Shown: positions 41,943-52,091, counted from the first letter of the stretch. The stretch is DNA of 64,000 bases from Streptomyces sp. A 4/2 (GCF_940670765.1 NZ_CALNVW010000003.1:98223-162222); one strand, 5' to 3'. Program-made: numbers and translations. The notes: generated by a model not told the origin, from the letters alone.

Positions 41943-42033
41943 CGGCCCCGGCGGAGCGGGGTGAGGGCCGACGTTCGGGGGGCCGTATCCGGAGGGCCGG
42001 TCCGGTTGTGAGGCCGATCACGTCGGGGCGGAT

Positions 42034-42048
42034 TTAGTTGAAACTTAA
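42034..42048. promoter_or_regulatory. AT-rich palindrome TTAGTTGAAACTTAA before the reductase gene
   Basis: An imperfect palindrome (AGTT-GA-AACT core) in the only AT-rich stretch upstream of the nitroreductase-like gene, about 100 bases before its start. Such sites are often bound by MarR/HxlR-type regulators; none is adjacent. The putative -10 region (TAATAC) follows at once. Confidence 0.4.
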
Positions 42049-42146
42049 TACATCTCGGTCGTACAGTCGAGGACGCCCGCGATCCACCGCCTGGATCCCC
42101 CGTGATCCACCACCCGGATCCCCCGTATGCCCGGAAGGTACGAAAG

Positions 42147-42737
42147 ATGTCGCTCGTTCTCGACCCCGCCGCCCAGGACCTCCTCTTCCGTGAGGCGCGC
42201 ACCGCGAACACCTTCACCGACGAGCCGGTGACCGAGGAGCAGGTGCAGGCGATCTACGACCTGGTCAAGTTCGGGCCGACCGCCTTCAACCAGTCGCCGC
42301 TGCGCATCACCCTCGTCCGCTCCCCCGAGGCCCGTGAGCGCCTCGTGCAGCACATGGCCGAGGGCAACGCGCAGAAGACCGCCACCGCCCCGCTGGTCGC
42401 GATCCTCTCCGCCGACAACGAGTTCCACGAGGAGCTCCCGCAGCTGCTCCCGCACTTCCCCGCGGCCAAGGACGCGTTCTTCTCCGAGCGCCCGGTCCGC
42501 GAGCAGGCCGCCCTGGTCAACGCCACACTCCAGGCCGGTTACTTCATCGTCGGCATCCGCGCCGCCGGTCTGGCCGCCGGTCCGATGACGGGCTTCGACT
42601 TCGCCGGCATCCAGAAGGAGTTCCTGGACGACGACCACACCCCGCTGATGGTCATCAACATCGGCAAGCCGGGCGACGACGCGTGGTTCCCCCGCTCCCC
42701 GCGCCTGTCCCTCGACGAGGTCATCACCACCGTCTGA
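42147..42737 (+). CDS. Nitroreductase-family protein, RutE-like (malonic semialdehyde reductase)
   Basis: FMN-dependent oxidoreductase of the nitroreductase fold, 196 residues. LDPAAQDLLFREARTANTFT, KFGPTAFNQSPLRITLVRS and GYFIVGIRAAGLAAGPMTGF match the RutE/YdfN-like subgroup, which reduces malonic semialdehyde to 3-hydroxypropionate in pyrimidine breakdown. No other rut genes are near, so the physiological substrate may be another toxic aldehyde or quinone. ATG 42147 has GGAAGG upstream. It is monocistronic and ends at a strong hairpin. Start and length match family members well. Confidence 0.88.
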   Translation: MSLVLDPAAQDLLFREARTANTFTDEPVTEEQVQAIYDLVKFGPTAFNQSPLRITLVRSPEARERLVQHMAEGNAQKTATAPLVAILSADNEFHEELPQLLPHFPAAKDAFFSERPVREQAALVNATLQAGYFIVGIRAAGLAAGPMTGFDFAGIQKEFLDDDHTPLMVINIGKPGDDAWFPRSPRLSLDEVITTV

Positions 42738-42762
42738 CCCGTCCGTCAGGACCCCAGGCATA

Positions 42763-42805
42763 CCGAGAGGCCGCCGCACCCCACAGGGGCGCGGCGGCCT
42801 CTCGG
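42763..42805. terminator. Perfect 15-bp bidirectional terminator
   Basis: Arms 42763-42777 (CCGAGAGGCCGCCGC) and 42791-42805 with a 13-base loop, midway between convergent reductase and DUF4245 genes. Confidence 0.85.
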
Positions 42806-42834
42806 CGTACCCGGCGGCTCGCACCGCCGGGACG

Positions 42835-43359
42835 TCACGCCTGTCCGGACTTGAGCGCCGCCGCCATCTTCGCCAGCTGCTCGTACGACGCGGTCCCCGT
42901 CACCACCGTGGTGGAACCCTTGTCGTGGCGCACCAGGGCGTCGTACTTGGCACCCTTCCAGCGCTGCCAGGTCTCGCCGCCCACCTGCTGCGTACCGGAC
43001 GTCTTCGACGCGTCCTTGCTCACGGCCGTGACGAACTCCGCCGCGGGGCCGGTGGACTGCTCCACGGCCACGTACTGCCCCTCCGGGTCCAGGAACCCCA
43101 GGTGCCACGCATTGCCGTTCTGCCGCTCGTAGGAGACCGACGTCGCCTTCCAGCCCCCGGGGAGCCCGACCGGCGCCTGCACCGGGTACGGCGCCGCGCG
43201 CTGCGCCGTGAGCTGCTCCACGCGGTAGTCGACCGTCTTCACCGGTTCGGAAGTCCCGGCATGCGGAACGAATACGTAGATACATGCGGCGGCGGCGCCG
43301 ATGACCGCCATCGACTGCACCAGTCCCCGCACCGTCTTGTTGCTTCGCGTACCTGCCAC
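42835..43359 (-). CDS. DUF4245 family membrane-anchored protein
   Basis: 174 residues: one N-terminal membrane helix (VQSMAVIGAAAACIYVFVPH, about residues 14-33) and an external domain with blocks YPVQAPVGLPGGWKATSVSY, AWHLGFLDPEGQYVAVEQS and WQRWKGAKYDALVRHDKGST typical of actinobacterial DUF4245. Found next to glpX in many actinobacteria (from memory). Function unknown. ATG 43359 is 126 bases from the divergent glpX start; the region between contains a possible -10 box TAGAAT for glpX. Confidence 0.85.
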   Translation of the reverse strand: MAGTRSNKTVRGLVQSMAVIGAAAACIYVFVPHAGTSEPVKTVDYRVEQLTAQRAAPYPVQAPVGLPGGWKATSVSYERQNGNAWHLGFLDPEGQYVAVEQSTGPAAEFVTAVSKDASKTSGTQQVGGETWQRWKGAKYDALVRHDKGSTTVVTGTASYEQLAKMAAALKSGQA

Positions 43360-43485
43360 GGCCCCATGCTCTCAGGTCGCCCGCTCGCTCATACGTGGGG
43401 CCCGCTGCTCATTTTGTCGGCCTGACGATAGAATCGAACGAACCCTCTACATACGGCCGTCGTCGTATCAGAAAGGTGCGTGCCG

Positions 43486-44517
43486 ATGACCGAGCATCAT
43501 CTCCCTTCGCAGCTGGAGGTCTCCCCCGAGGCCCCGGACCGCAACCTCGCCCTGGAGCTCGTCCGGGTCACCGAGGCCGCCGCCATGGCCGCCGGCCGGT
43601 GGGTCGGGCGGGGCGACAAGATCGGGGCGGACGGTGCCGCGGTCAACGCGATGCGGACGCTCGTCTCCACCGTCTCGATGAACGGCGTCGTCGTCATCGG
43701 CGAGGGCGAGAAGGACGAAGCCCCGATGCTCTTCAACGGAGAGCACATCGGCGACGGCACCGGCCCGGAGGTCGACATCGCCGTCGACCCGATCGACGGC
43801 ACCACGCTCAACGCCAAGGGCATGCCGAACGCGATCGCCGTGCTGGCCGCCGCCGACCGCGGCTCGATGTTCGACCCGTCCGCGGTGTTCTACATGGACA
43901 AGCTGGTCACCGGCCCGGAGGCCGCCGACTTCGTCGACATCAACGCCCCCGTCTCGGTCAACATCCGCCGGGTCGCCAAGGCGAAGAGGTCGTCGCCCGA
44001 GGACGTCACCGTGGTCATCCTCGACCGCCCCCGCCACGACGGGATCGTCAAGGAGATCCGGGAGACCGGCGCCCGGATCAAGTTCATCTCGGACGGCGAC
44101 GTGGCCGGCTCGATCATGGCCGTACGGGAAGGCACCGGCGTCGACCTGCTGATGGGCATCGGCGGTACGCCCGAGGGCATCATCAGCGCCTGTGCGATCA
44201 AGTGCCTCGGCGGCACGATCCAGGGCAAGCTCTGGCCGAAGGACGAGGCCGAGCGGCAGCGTGCCCTCGACGCGGGCCACGACCTGGACCGGGTGCTGTC
44301 CACGACCGACCTGGTCAGCGGGGACAACGTGTTCTTCGTCGCCACCGGCATCACCGACGGCGAGCTGCTGCGCGGCGTGCGCTACCGGGCCGAGACCGCG
44401 ACCACCCAGTCCCTGGTCATGCGCTCGAAGTCCGGCACCATCCGGCAGATCGACTCGACGCACCGGCTGTCGAAGCTGCGCGCGTACAGCGCGGTCGACT
44501 TCGACCGCGCCAAGTAG
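43486..44517 (+). CDS. glpX: Class II fructose-1,6-bisphosphatase
   Basis: Gluconeogenic phosphatase that makes fructose 6-phosphate. ATG 43486 has AAAGG upstream; GTG 43480 is the alternative. The metal-binding motifs [20 protein letters not shown] and [20 protein letters not shown] are intact, as is the C-terminal [19 protein letters not shown]. 343 residues. In Streptomyces this class II enzyme is usually the only FBPase. Its strong terminator lies at 44578-44614. Confidence 0.97.
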   Translation: MTEHHLPSQLEVSPEAPDRNLALELVRVTEAAAMAAGRWVGRGDKIGADGAAVNAMRTLVSTVSMNGVVVIGEGEKDEAPMLFNGEHIGDGTGPEVDIAVDPIDGTTLNAKGMPNAIAVLAAADRGSMFDPSAVFYMDKLVTGPEAADFVDINAPVSVNIRRVAKAKRSSPEDVTVVILDRPRHDGIVKEIRETGARIKFISDGDVAGSIMAVREGTGVDLLMGIGGTPEGIISACAIKCLGGTIQGKLWPKDEAERQRALDAGHDLDRVLSTTDLVSGDNVFFVATGITDGELLRGVRYRAETATTQSLVMRSKSGTIRQIDSTHRLSKLRAYSAVDFDRAK

Positions 44518-44577
44518 CGCCTGGAAGCAGGTGCGGAGCCCGGCGCCGCAGAGGGCCGGACGAAGCGGAATCCGGCG

Positions 44578-44614
44578 GAAGGGGCGCCCCCGTGTGCGGC
44601 GGGGGCGCCCCTTC
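44578..44614. terminator. Perfect 14-bp bidirectional terminator
   Basis: Arms 44578-44591 (GAAGGGGCGCCCCC) and 44601-44614, 9-base loop, between convergent glpX and whiB-like genes; TTCTC follows on the plus strand. Confidence 0.85.
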
Positions 44615-44638
44615 TCGCATGCCGTGGGTCTCCCGCGG

Positions 44639-45007
44639 TCAGCCCGCCTGCGCCATGGGGTCCGCCGCCGCGCTCCTCAGCTCCACCTCGCGCCGTCGGC
44701 GCCGGGCCAGGACGACGCGGCGCTCGGCCGCGGTCAGCCCGCCCCAGACTCCGTACGGCTCGGGCTGCAGCAGCGCGTGCTCCTGGCACTCGACCATCAC
44801 CGGACAGCGGGCGCAGACCCGCTTCGCCGCCTCCTCGCGGGCGAGACGGGCGGCCGTCGGCTCCTTGGACGGGGCGAAGAAGAGCCCCGCCTCGTCCCGG
44901 CGGCACACCGCCTCCGCATGCCAGGGCCCTGCCTGATCCTCCCGAGCCGGAAGACGCTGCGGTGGCACGGCAGCGACCTGCAAGGACTGATGCGGCGGAT
45001 GCAGCAC
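44639..45007 (-). CDS. WhiB-family iron-sulfur transcription factor
   Basis: 122 residues with the four cluster cysteines Cys35 (AVCRRDE), Cys65, Cys68 (CARC) and Cys74 (MVEC), then the beta-turn GVWGGLTAAERR and a basic DNA-contacting tail RRRRRE. Such Wbl proteins bind the housekeeping sigma factor and sense NO or oxygen through a 4Fe-4S cluster. Its position beside glpX suggests the wblI orthologue of S. coelicolor (from memory, not certain). ATG 45007 gives a Pro-rich head of about 30 residues; later starts are possible. Confidence 0.9.
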   Translation of the reverse strand: MLHPPHQSLQVAAVPPQRLPAREDQAGPWHAEAVCRRDEAGLFFAPSKEPTAARLAREEAAKRVCARCPVMVECQEHALLQPEPYGVWGGLTAAERRVVLARRRRREVELRSAAADPMAQAG

Positions 45008-45150
45008 GGTCTACTCCTGACGACGGCTTCGCGAGCGAGAGACGATGCAGCAGTCCCTACCCGCTGTGCGCGCGCCTATGCACTGTGTACCGAAGGACGC
45101 GGCCGTCCCGCCGGGGGTGCCGGACCGCCCCATCGGGGCCGTCACACCGC

Positions 45151-45819
45151 CTACTTGAGGTGTTTGCGCAGCTTCTTCTGGATGTGGTCGTGCAGGTCCG
45201 CGATCAGCTTGCCGCGCTTCGGCTTGGCCTCGATGTTGCCGAAGACCGAGTAGCCGTTCACCACGACCACCGGCGCCTCCGGGTTCTCCGATTCGAGGGT
45301 GTCGACCTCGAAGTTGCCGAAGATCCCCGTGCCGTTGCCGCGCAGCGTGATGTTCTCCGGGACCGTGACCTCGACGTTGCCGAAGATCGAAGTGGCGTTG
45401 ATGACCGTGAGCCGCTGCTCGAACAGCGCCTCGGTGAGATCGATCTCGATGTTGCCGAAGAGCGAGAACGCGTTCGTCCTGCGGCCGATCCGCCAGCGCC
45501 CCTTGCGGGTCGAACTGGAGAAGACCGCGATCAGGTTGTCCGCGGTGACCGGCGTGCCGGAGTCGTCCGACGGGAGCGGGTGCCCCGCGGCGCCCGGCTC
45601 GCGGCGGTTGCTGTGTCCGGGCAAGTCCTGGACCAGCGGCTCCAGTTCGCCGAGGGTCTTGGCGCGGTAGACCGACTCGATCCGCTCGGAGTGCTCTTCG
45701 GCGTCCAGACGCCCCTCGGCCAGGGCGTCCCTGAGGATGTCGGCGATCCGGTCGCGGTCGGCGTCGGACGCACGGATGCCGACGGGCTGCGGCTGCTGGG
45801 GCTGCTTTTCGAGGTCCAC
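45151..45819 (-). CDS. DUF1707 plus LiaF-like cell-wall-stress protein
   Basis: 222 residues. N-terminal DUF1707 (IRASDADRDRIADILRDALA, then GRLDAEEHSERIESVYRAKT), a short linker, and a C-terminal beta-solenoid-like domain with repeated FGN motifs (SLFGNIEIDL, SIFGNVEVTV, GIFGNFEVDT, SVFGNIEAKP), as in LiaF/VraT-type 'cell wall-active antibiotics response' proteins. No membrane segment, so it probably acts in the cytosol, perhaps near a sensor kinase. ATG 45819. It is divergent from fumA. Confidence 0.86.
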   Translation of the reverse strand: MDLEKQPQQPQPVGIRASDADRDRIADILRDALAEGRLDAEEHSERIESVYRAKTLGELEPLVQDLPGHSNRREPGAAGHPLPSDDSGTPVTADNLIAVFSSSTRKGRWRIGRRTNAFSLFGNIEIDLTEALFEQRLTVINATSIFGNVEVTVPENITLRGNGTGIFGNFEVDTLESENPEAPVVVVNGYSVFGNIEAKPKRGKLIADLHDHIQKKLRKHLK

Positions 45820-46011
45820 CGGCCCAGCGTACCCAAACGCGATAGATCGCGACTAGCACTTCGCCGGGCCAACTGGGCGGCCCCGCCTTCCCGGGGGTCC
45901 CACCGGCGTTGAGCCCTACCTCACAGCCACGCACCCCCTCCGGGGTTCTACGCTGGTGAACGCTGTGCCGATAGCGGCCAGCCCGCGTCTGCCGAGTGAG
46001 GAATGGCCGTC

Positions 46012-47679
46012 ATGCCAGAGTTTGCGTACTCCGATCTGCTTCCTGTGGGAGCCGACACCACGCCGTACCGGCTGGTGACCGCCGAGGGCGTCTCCACCTT
46101 CGAGGCCGACGGGCGTACTTTCCTCAAGGTCGAGCCCGAGGCACTGCGCACGCTCGCCGCCGAGGCCATGCACGACATCTCGCACTACCTGCGCCCGGCC
46201 CACCTCACCCAGCTGCGCAAGATCATCGACGACCCCGAGGCCTCGTCGAACGACAAGTTCGTCGCGCTCGACCTGCTGAAGAACGCCAACATCGCCGCGG
46301 CCGGTGTGCTCCCGATGTGCCAGGACACCGGCACCGCGATCGTCATGGGCAAGCGCGGCCAGAACGTCCTCACCGAGGGCGGCGACGAGGAGGCCCTGTC
46401 GCACGGCATCTTCGACGCGTACACCAAGCTCAACCTGCGGTACTCGCAGATGGCCCCGCTCACCATGTGGGAGGAGAAGAACACCGGCTCGAACCTGCCC
46501 GCGCAGATCGAGCTGTACGCGACCGACGGCGGCGCGTACAAGTTCCTCTTCATGGCCAAGGGCGGCGGCTCGGCCAACAAGTCCTTCCTCTACCAGGAGA
46601 CCAAGGCCGTCCTCAACGAGGCGTCCATGATGAAGTTCCTGGAGGAGAAGATCCGTTCGCTGGGTACGGCCGCGTGCCCGCCGTACCACCTCGCGATCAC
46701 CGTGGGCGGCACCTCCGCCGAGTTCGCGCTGAAGACCGCGAAGTACGCCTCCGCGCACTACCTCGACGAGCTGCCGACCGAGGGCTCCCCGACCGGTCAC
46801 GGCTTCCGTGACACGGAGCTGGAGCAGAAGGTCTTCGAGCTGACCCAGAAGATCGGCATCGGCGCCCAGTTCGGCGGCAAGTACTTCTGCCACGACGTCC
46901 GCGTGGTCCGGCTCCCCCGGCACGGCGCCTCGCTGCCCGTCGCCATCGCCGTCTCCTGCTCGGCGGACCGCCAGGCCGTCGCGAAGATCACCGCCGAGGG
47001 CGTCTTCCTGGAGCAGCTGGAGACCGACCCGGCGCGCTTCCTCCCCGACACCACGGACGAGCACCTGGACGCGGGCGGTGACGTCGTCGAGGTCGACCTG
47101 AACCGGCCGATGGACGACGTCCTCGCCGAGCTGACCAAGTACCCGGTCAAGACCCGGCTCTCGCTGACCGGCCCGCTGGTCGTGGCCCGCGACATCGCGC
47201 ACGCCAAGATCAAGGAGCGGCTGGACGCGGGCGAGGAGATGCCGCAGTACCTGAAGGACCACCCGGTGTACTACGCGGGCCCGGCGAAGACCCCCGAGGG
47301 GTACGCGTCCGGTTCGTTCGGCCCGACCACGGCCGGGCGGATGGACTCCTACGTGGCGCAGTTCCAGGCCGCGGGCGGCTCGAAGGTCATGCTCGCCAAG
47401 GGCAACCGCTCCCAGCAGGTCACCGACGCCTGCGGCGCGCACGGCGGCTTCTACCTCGGCTCGATCGGCGGCCCCGCCGCGCGGCTGGCCCAGGACTGCA
47501 TCAAGAAGGTCGAGGTCCTGGAGTACGAGGAGCTGGGCATGGAGGCCGTGTGGAAGATCGAGGTGGAGGACTTCCCGGCCTTCATCGTGGTCGACGACAA
47601 GGGCAACGACTTCTTCCAGGCGCCGGCCGGGGCGCCGACGATCCTGAACATCCCGGTCAGGGCGCCCGGCCAGGCGTGA
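46012..47679 (+). CDS. fumA: Class I fumarate hydratase (4Fe-4S)
   Basis: Iron-sulfur fumarase, about 555 residues, converting fumarate to malate in the TCA cycle. The alpha domain contains [19 protein letters not shown] and [20 protein letters not shown], and the C-terminal beta domain [20 protein letters not shown] with [20 protein letters not shown], diagnostic of class I enzymes of the single-chain type. ATG 46012 has GAGGAA upstream; ATG 46003 is an alternative adding three residues. It lies upstream of fumC with a very strong terminator between, so the two fumarases are made from separate transcripts. Confidence 0.95.
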   Translation: MPEFAYSDLLPVGADTTPYRLVTAEGVSTFEADGRTFLKVEPEALRTLAAEAMHDISHYLRPAHLTQLRKIIDDPEASSNDKFVALDLLKNANIAAAGVLPMCQDTGTAIVMGKRGQNVLTEGGDEEALSHGIFDAYTKLNLRYSQMAPLTMWEEKNTGSNLPAQIELYATDGGAYKFLFMAKGGGSANKSFLYQETKAVLNEASMMKFLEEKIRSLGTAACPPYHLAITVGGTSAEFALKTAKYASAHYLDELPTEGSPTGHGFRDTELEQKVFELTQKIGIGAQFGGKYFCHDVRVVRLPRHGASLPVAIAVSCSADRQAVAKITAEGVFLEQLETDPARFLPDTTDEHLDAGGDVVEVDLNRPMDDVLAELTKYPVKTRLSLTGPLVVARDIAHAKIKERLDAGEEMPQYLKDHPVYYAGPAKTPEGYASGSFGPTTAGRMDSYVAQFQAAGGSKVMLAKGNRSQQVTDACGAHGGFYLGSIGGPAARLAQDCIKKVEVLEYEELGMEAVWKIEVEDFPAFIVVDDKGNDFFQAPAGAPTILNIPVRAPGQA

Positions 47680-47695
47680 CCGCCGTACTGCCCGG

Positions 47696-47733
47696 GATCA
47701 CCCCGCACCGCCGTCCGGCGGTGCGGGGTGATC
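47696..47733 (+). terminator. Perfect 17-bp intrinsic terminator with T-tract
   Basis: Arms 47696-47712 and 47717-47733 (GATCACCCCGCACCGCC and complement), 4-base loop, followed by TTTT; directly after fumA. Confidence 0.95.
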
Positions 47734-47795
47734 TTTTGCGTACGGCCGGGAACACCCGTCTCCGGGGCATTGCTGTCCGACAAGGAGGTACGACG

Positions 47796-49184
47796 ATGAC
47801 TGAGCAGTACCGGATCGAGCACGACTCCATGGGTGAGGTACGGGTCCCCGCCGCCGCCAAGTGGCGCGCCCAGACCCAGCGTGCGGTGGAGAACTTCCCC
47901 GTCTCGGGCCAGACCCTGGAGCGGGCGCACATCGAGGCGCTGGCCCGGATCAAGGCGGCAGCCGCCAAGGTCAACGCCGAGCTCGGGGTCGTCGACAAGG
48001 ACCTCGCGCAGGCGGTCCAGGAGGCCGCCGCCGAGGTGGCGGACGGGCGGTGGGACGGCGAGTTCCCGGTGGACGTCTTCCAGACGGGCTCCGGCACCTC
48101 GTCGAACATGAACATGAACGAGGTCATCGCCACGCTCGCCACCGAGCGGCTGGGCCGTGACGTGCACCCCAACGACCACGTCAACGCCTCCCAGTCGTCC
48201 AACGACGTCTTCCCCTCGTCCATCCACATCGCGGCCACCGCGGCCGTCACCGGCGATCTGATCCCGGCGCTGAACCATCTGGCGGCCTCGCTGGAGCGCA
48301 AGGCCGAGGAGTTCTCGGAGGTCGTGAAGTCCGGGCGTACGCACCTGATGGACGCCACCCCGGTGACCCTGGGCCAGGAGTTCGGCGGGTACGCGGCGCA
48401 GATCCGCTACGGCGTCGAACGGCTCCACGCCTCGCTGCCCCGCCTCGCCGAACTCCCCCTCGGCGGTACGGCGGTGGGCACCGGCATCAACACCCCACCC
48501 GGCTTCTCGGCCGCGGTGATCGCCGAGGTGGCCCGCACGACCGGGCTGCCGCTGACCGAGGCGCGCAACCACTTCGAGGCGCAGGGCGCCCGGGACGGGA
48601 TCGTCGAGACGTCCGGCCAGCTGCGGACCATCGGGGCCGGCCTCACCAAGATCTCCAACGATCTGCGCTGGATGGCATCGGGCCCGCGCACCGGCCTCGC
48701 CGAGATCTCCCTGCCCGACCTCCAGCCCGGTTCCTCGATCATGCCGGGCAAGGTCAACCCGGTGATCCCGGAGGCGGTGCTGATGGTGGCGGCGCAGGTC
48801 ACCGGCAACGACGCGACGGTGGCGGCGGCCGGAGCCGCGGGCAACTTCGAACTGAACGTGATGCTGCCGGTGATCGCCAAGAACGTCCTGGAGTCGGTAC
48901 GGCTCCTCGCCCGCGTCTCCCGGCTGCTCGCGGACCGTACGGTCGACGGGATCACCGCGGATGTGGAACGGGCGCGGGAGTACGCGGAGTCCTCGCCGTC
49001 GGTCGTCACGCCGCTGAACAAGTACCTCGGGTACGAGGAGGCCGCGAAGGTGGCGAAGCGGGCGGTGGCCGAACGGAAGACGATCCGCGAGGTGGTGGTG
49101 GAGGGCGGCTACGTGTCCCGGGGTGTCCTCACCGAGGCGGAACTGGACGCGGCGCTGGACGTGCTGGGGATGACACGGCCGTAG
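47796..49184 (+). CDS. fumC: Class II fumarate hydratase
   Basis: Iron-independent, oxidant-tolerant fumarase of the fumarase/aspartase superfamily, 462 residues. ATG 47796 has AAGGAGG in front. [37 protein letters not shown] and the signature [20 protein letters not shown] are present. Having both an iron-sulfur and an iron-free fumarase lets the cell keep TCA flux under oxidative or iron stress; both being adjacent is usual for Streptomyces. Confidence 0.97.
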   Translation: MTEQYRIEHDSMGEVRVPAAAKWRAQTQRAVENFPVSGQTLERAHIEALARIKAAAAKVNAELGVVDKDLAQAVQEAAAEVADGRWDGEFPVDVFQTGSGTSSNMNMNEVIATLATERLGRDVHPNDHVNASQSSNDVFPSSIHIAATAAVTGDLIPALNHLAASLERKAEEFSEVVKSGRTHLMDATPVTLGQEFGGYAAQIRYGVERLHASLPRLAELPLGGTAVGTGINTPPGFSAAVIAEVARTTGLPLTEARNHFEAQGARDGIVETSGQLRTIGAGLTKISNDLRWMASGPRTGLAEISLPDLQPGSSIMPGKVNPVIPEAVLMVAAQVTGNDATVAAAGAAGNFELNVMLPVIAKNVLESVRLLARVSRLLADRTVDGITADVERAREYAESSPSVVTPLNKYLGYEEAAKVAKRAVAERKTIREVVVEGGYVSRGVLTEAELDAALDVLGMTRP

Positions 49185-49219
49185 GGCTTCGCAGGGGCGG
49201 ACAGGTCTAGGATCTCTCC

Positions 49220-49885
49220 ATGACAGGTGCAGGAGGAACACGACACTGGACGCCCGGGGACCACATCCTCTGGCGCTACCGCGGCAACGCGTCCGACAGC
49301 CTGCACATCTGCCGCCCGGTGACGGTCGTTCAGGACACGGACGAGCTGCTCGCCGCCTGGGTCGCCCCGGGCACCGAGTGCATGAAGCCCGCGCTCGCGG
49401 ACGGAACTCCCGTACACCGGGAGCCGCTGGCCACCCGCTACACCAGACCGCGTACCGTCGTGCGCGACCGGTGGTGGGGCATGGGCGTGCTGAAGCTGGT
49501 GCGGCCCGGTGAACCCTGGTCGGTGTGGCTGTGGTGGGAGCGGGACTGGCGCTTCAAGAGCTGGTACGTGAACCTGGAGGAGCCGCACCTGCGGTGGGAC
49601 GGCGGGATCGACTCCGAGGATCATTTCCTCGACATCTCCGTGCTGCCCGACCGCAGTTGGCAGTGGCTGGACGAGGACGAGTTCGCGCAGGCCCAGCAGG
49701 TGGGTCTGATGGATGCCGGGCAGGCCCGGCGGGTGCGGGCGGCGGGCAGTGCCGCGATCGAGCTGATCGAGGCCTGGGGGTCGCCGTTCGCCGACGGCTG
49801 GGAGGAGTGGCGCCCCGACCCACGGTGGACCGTGCCCGCACTCCCGGCGGACTGGGACCGCACGCCCGCGCGCATGCCGTCGTGA
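49220..49885 (+). CDS. DUF402 family protein
   Basis: 221-residue cytosolic protein of the DUF402/FomD-like fold. WTPGDHILWRYRGNASDSLH at the start, VRPGEPWSVWLWWERDWRFK and SWYVNLEEPHLRW in the middle, then GIDSEDHFLDISVLPDRSW and LDEDEFAQAQQVGLM are the family blocks; acidic residues after the FKSWYVNL strand bind metal in relatives that hydrolyse nucleotide phosphates. ATG 49220 is 35 bases after fumC, so read-through from fumC is likely. The biological role is unknown. Confidence 0.85.
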   Translation: MTGAGGTRHWTPGDHILWRYRGNASDSLHICRPVTVVQDTDELLAAWVAPGTECMKPALADGTPVHREPLATRYTRPRTVVRDRWWGMGVLKLVRPGEPWSVWLWWERDWRFKSWYVNLEEPHLRWDGGIDSEDHFLDISVLPDRSWQWLDEDEFAQAQQVGLMDAGQARRVRAAGSAAIELIEAWGSPFADGWEEWRPDPRWTVPALPADWDRTPARMPS

Positions 49886-50001
49886 GACCCTTGATGCGCC
49901 CCCGGGGGCCAAACGTAGGATCGTCGTCCGCCGGGCCGCGCCCTACAACGATCCCGTACAGCAAATGAACTGACCGAATGTCACTACAGGGGGGTGCAGC
50001 C

Positions 50002-50076
50002 ATGACAGCGGGTATACGAACCGTCGAAGCGGTTGCATCGCACACCTGCCTCGGACGGACGGAATCCCTCGCGTGA
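50002..50076 (+). other. 24-codon upstream ORF overlapping the phosphatase start
   Basis: ATG 50002 follows a GGGGGG run; the 24-residue frame ends in TGA (50074-50076) overlapping the GTG start of the phosphatase (GTGA). Good ribosome-binding site and exact overlap suggest translational coupling. Confidence 0.45.
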
Positions 50077-51896
50077 CGGAGCACACCACCTCCCACGAAG
50101 GCCGACAGCCAGCAGCTGCCAGGCCGCTCGAACACACTCGCCCGCGGCAGCAGGCTGCCGACGTGGCGGCCGCGGGGGCCATCCCCGCGCCCCTGCCACC
50201 GCCGACGGCCTCGCCCGGCCGCAGCGAGGGCGACAGACTCCGTTTCGTAGGGGCCGCCACCCGGCGCATCGCCCGTGGCATAGACCTCGACGAGATCGTG
50301 CTCGGCCTGTGCAGAGCGACCGTGCCGACGTTCTCCGACGCGATACTCGTCTTCCTCCGTGACCCGCTGCCGGTGGGTGACGAGCGGCCGGCCGTGCCGT
50401 TCGTGCTGCGGCTGCGCCGTACCGACCGGCTGCGGTTAGTGGACGAGGAAGAGGCGGAGGAGCCGCTGGAGCCGCTCGCCGCCGAGCTGTGCGAAGTGCT
50501 GCCCGGGGGCGCACTCGCCGAAGTGCTCCGGGGCGTACGCCCGGTCTTCGGGGACTCCGCCGCGGCCCGCGCCGCGCTGCCCGAGCTGCTGGGCCCCGAC
50601 CGGACCGTGCCGAACGGACACCGCACGATCCTCGCCCCGCTGCGGGGCAGGCGCCGGGTGATCGGCGCCGCGGTCTTCGTACGGCGTCCGGACCGGCCCC
50701 CCTTCGAGCCCAACGACCTGCTGGTCGCCGCCCAGTTGGCGACGCACACCGCGCTGGGCATCGACAAGGCGGTGCTGTACGGGCGCGAGGCGTACATCGC
50801 CGACGAGCTCCAGCGCACGATGCTGCCGGACTCGCTGCCGCAGCCGACCGGCGTGAAGCTGGCGTCCCGCTATCTGCCCGCGGCCGAGACCGCGCGGGTC
50901 GGCGGCGACTGGTACGACGCGATCCCGCTGCCGGGCAGCAGGGTCGCGCTGGTGGTGGGCGATGTGATGGGGCACTCCATGACATCGGCCGCGATCATGG
51001 GCCAGCTCAGGACGACGGCCCAGACGCTGGCGCAGCTGGATCTGCCGCCCGCCGAGGTGCTGCACCATCTGGACGAACAGGCGCAGCGGCTCGGTTCGGA
51101 CCGGATGGCGACCTGCCTGTACGCCGTGTACGACCCGGTGGCGCACCGGATCACCATCGCCAACGCGGGCCACCCGCCGCCGGTGCTGCTGCACCTGGGC
51201 GGTCGCGCGGAGGTGCTGCGGGTCCCGCCCGGCGCCCCGATCGGGGTCGGCGGGGTGGACTTCGAGGCGGTCGAGCTGGACGCGCCCGCGGGCGCCACGC
51301 TGCTGCTCTACACGGACGGCCTCGTGGAGTCCCGGCTGCGTGACGTCTGGACCGGGATCGAGCAGTTGCGGGAACGGCTGGCCGCCACCGCCGAGCTGAC
51401 CGGCCCGGACCACTCGCCGCCGCTGGAGGCCCTCTGCGACGACGTCCTGGACATGCTGGGCCCCGGCGACCGTGACGACGACATCGCGCTGCTCGCGGCC
51501 CGCTTCGACGGGATCGCGCCGAGCGACGTCGCGTACTGGTCCCTCGACCCGGAGGAGCAGGCCCCGCGCCGGGCCAGGCGGCTGGTGCGCCAGGCGCTGG
51601 AGCGCTGGGGCCTGGAGGAGCTGTCCGACTCGGTGGAGCTGCTGGTCAGCGAGGTAGTGACCAATGCCGTGCGGTACGCCGAGCGGCCGGTGACCCTGCG
51701 GCTGCTGCGGACCGACGTGCTGCGCTGCGAGGTCGGCGACGACTCCCCGCAGCTGCCGCGCCAGCGCCGGGCCCGGGAGACGGACGAGGGCGGCCGGGGT
51801 CTCTTCCTGGTGAACCGGCTGGCCAGGCGGTGGGGGGCGACCCGGCTCTCCACCGGCAAGGTGGTGTGGTTCGAGATCGGTACGACGTCACGGTAG
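50073..51896 (+). CDS. GAF-PP2C(SpoIIE)-HATPase signalling protein with a TTA codon
   Basis: 607-residue regulator: disordered Pro/Ala-rich head, GAF domain (about 50-245), PP2C/SpoIIE phosphatase (about 250-475; GGDWYDA, VGDVMGHS and RDDDIALLA supply metal ligands) and C-terminal RsbW-like ATPase (ELLVSEVVTNAVRYA, DEGGRGLFLV). It is smaller than the PAS-containing relative at 15374-17887 but built alike. Codon 122 (50436-50438) is TTA, so translation should depend on the developmental bldA tRNA. GTG 50073 overlaps a 24-codon upstream ORF. It probably dephosphorylates an anti-anti-sigma factor in late growth; partner unknown. Confidence 0.88.
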   Translation: MTEHTTSHEGRQPAAARPLEHTRPRQQAADVAAAGAIPAPLPPPTASPGRSEGDRLRFVGAATRRIARGIDLDEIVLGLCRATVPTFSDAILVFLRDPLPVGDERPAVPFVLRLRRTDRLRLVDEEEAEEPLEPLAAELCEVLPGGALAEVLRGVRPVFGDSAAARAALPELLGPDRTVPNGHRTILAPLRGRRRVIGAAVFVRRPDRPPFEPNDLLVAAQLATHTALGIDKAVLYGREAYIADELQRTMLPDSLPQPTGVKLASRYLPAAETARVGGDWYDAIPLPGSRVALVVGDVMGHSMTSAAIMGQLRTTAQTLAQLDLPPAEVLHHLDEQAQRLGSDRMATCLYAVYDPVAHRITIANAGHPPPVLLHLGGRAEVLRVPPGAPIGVGGVDFEAVELDAPAGATLLLYTDGLVESRLRDVWTGIEQLRERLAATAELTGPDHSPPLEALCDDVLDMLGPGDRDDDIALLAARFDGIAPSDVAYWSLDPEEQAPRRARRLVRQALERWGLEELSDSVELLVSEVVTNAVRYAERPVTLRLLRTDVLRCEVGDDSPQLPRQRRARETDEGGRGLFLVNRLARRWGATRLSTGKVVWFEIGTTSR

Positions 51897-51937
51897 GGGC
51901 GCGCGGCTCCTCCTGACGAGTGACAGGACCCGGATAC

Positions 51938-51975
51938 GGAACGGGCCCGTCCCCTGCTGGGGGCGGGCCCGTTCC
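51938..51975 (+). terminator. Hairpin terminator after the phosphatase gene
   Basis: 12-base arms (51938-51949 GGAACGGGCCCG; 51964-51975) that continue with a CCCC/GGGG inner stem after one-base bulges. Confidence 0.8.
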
Positions 51976-52091
51976 GCTGCCCGCGCACTCACCCGGGGCC
52001 CGTTCACATGTTGCCGACCCGGCGTCGGAGGGGTTCACTGGGGCTCGCGGACGAAGCGCCCCCAACCCCCTCGAACGATGGGAAAACGCTC

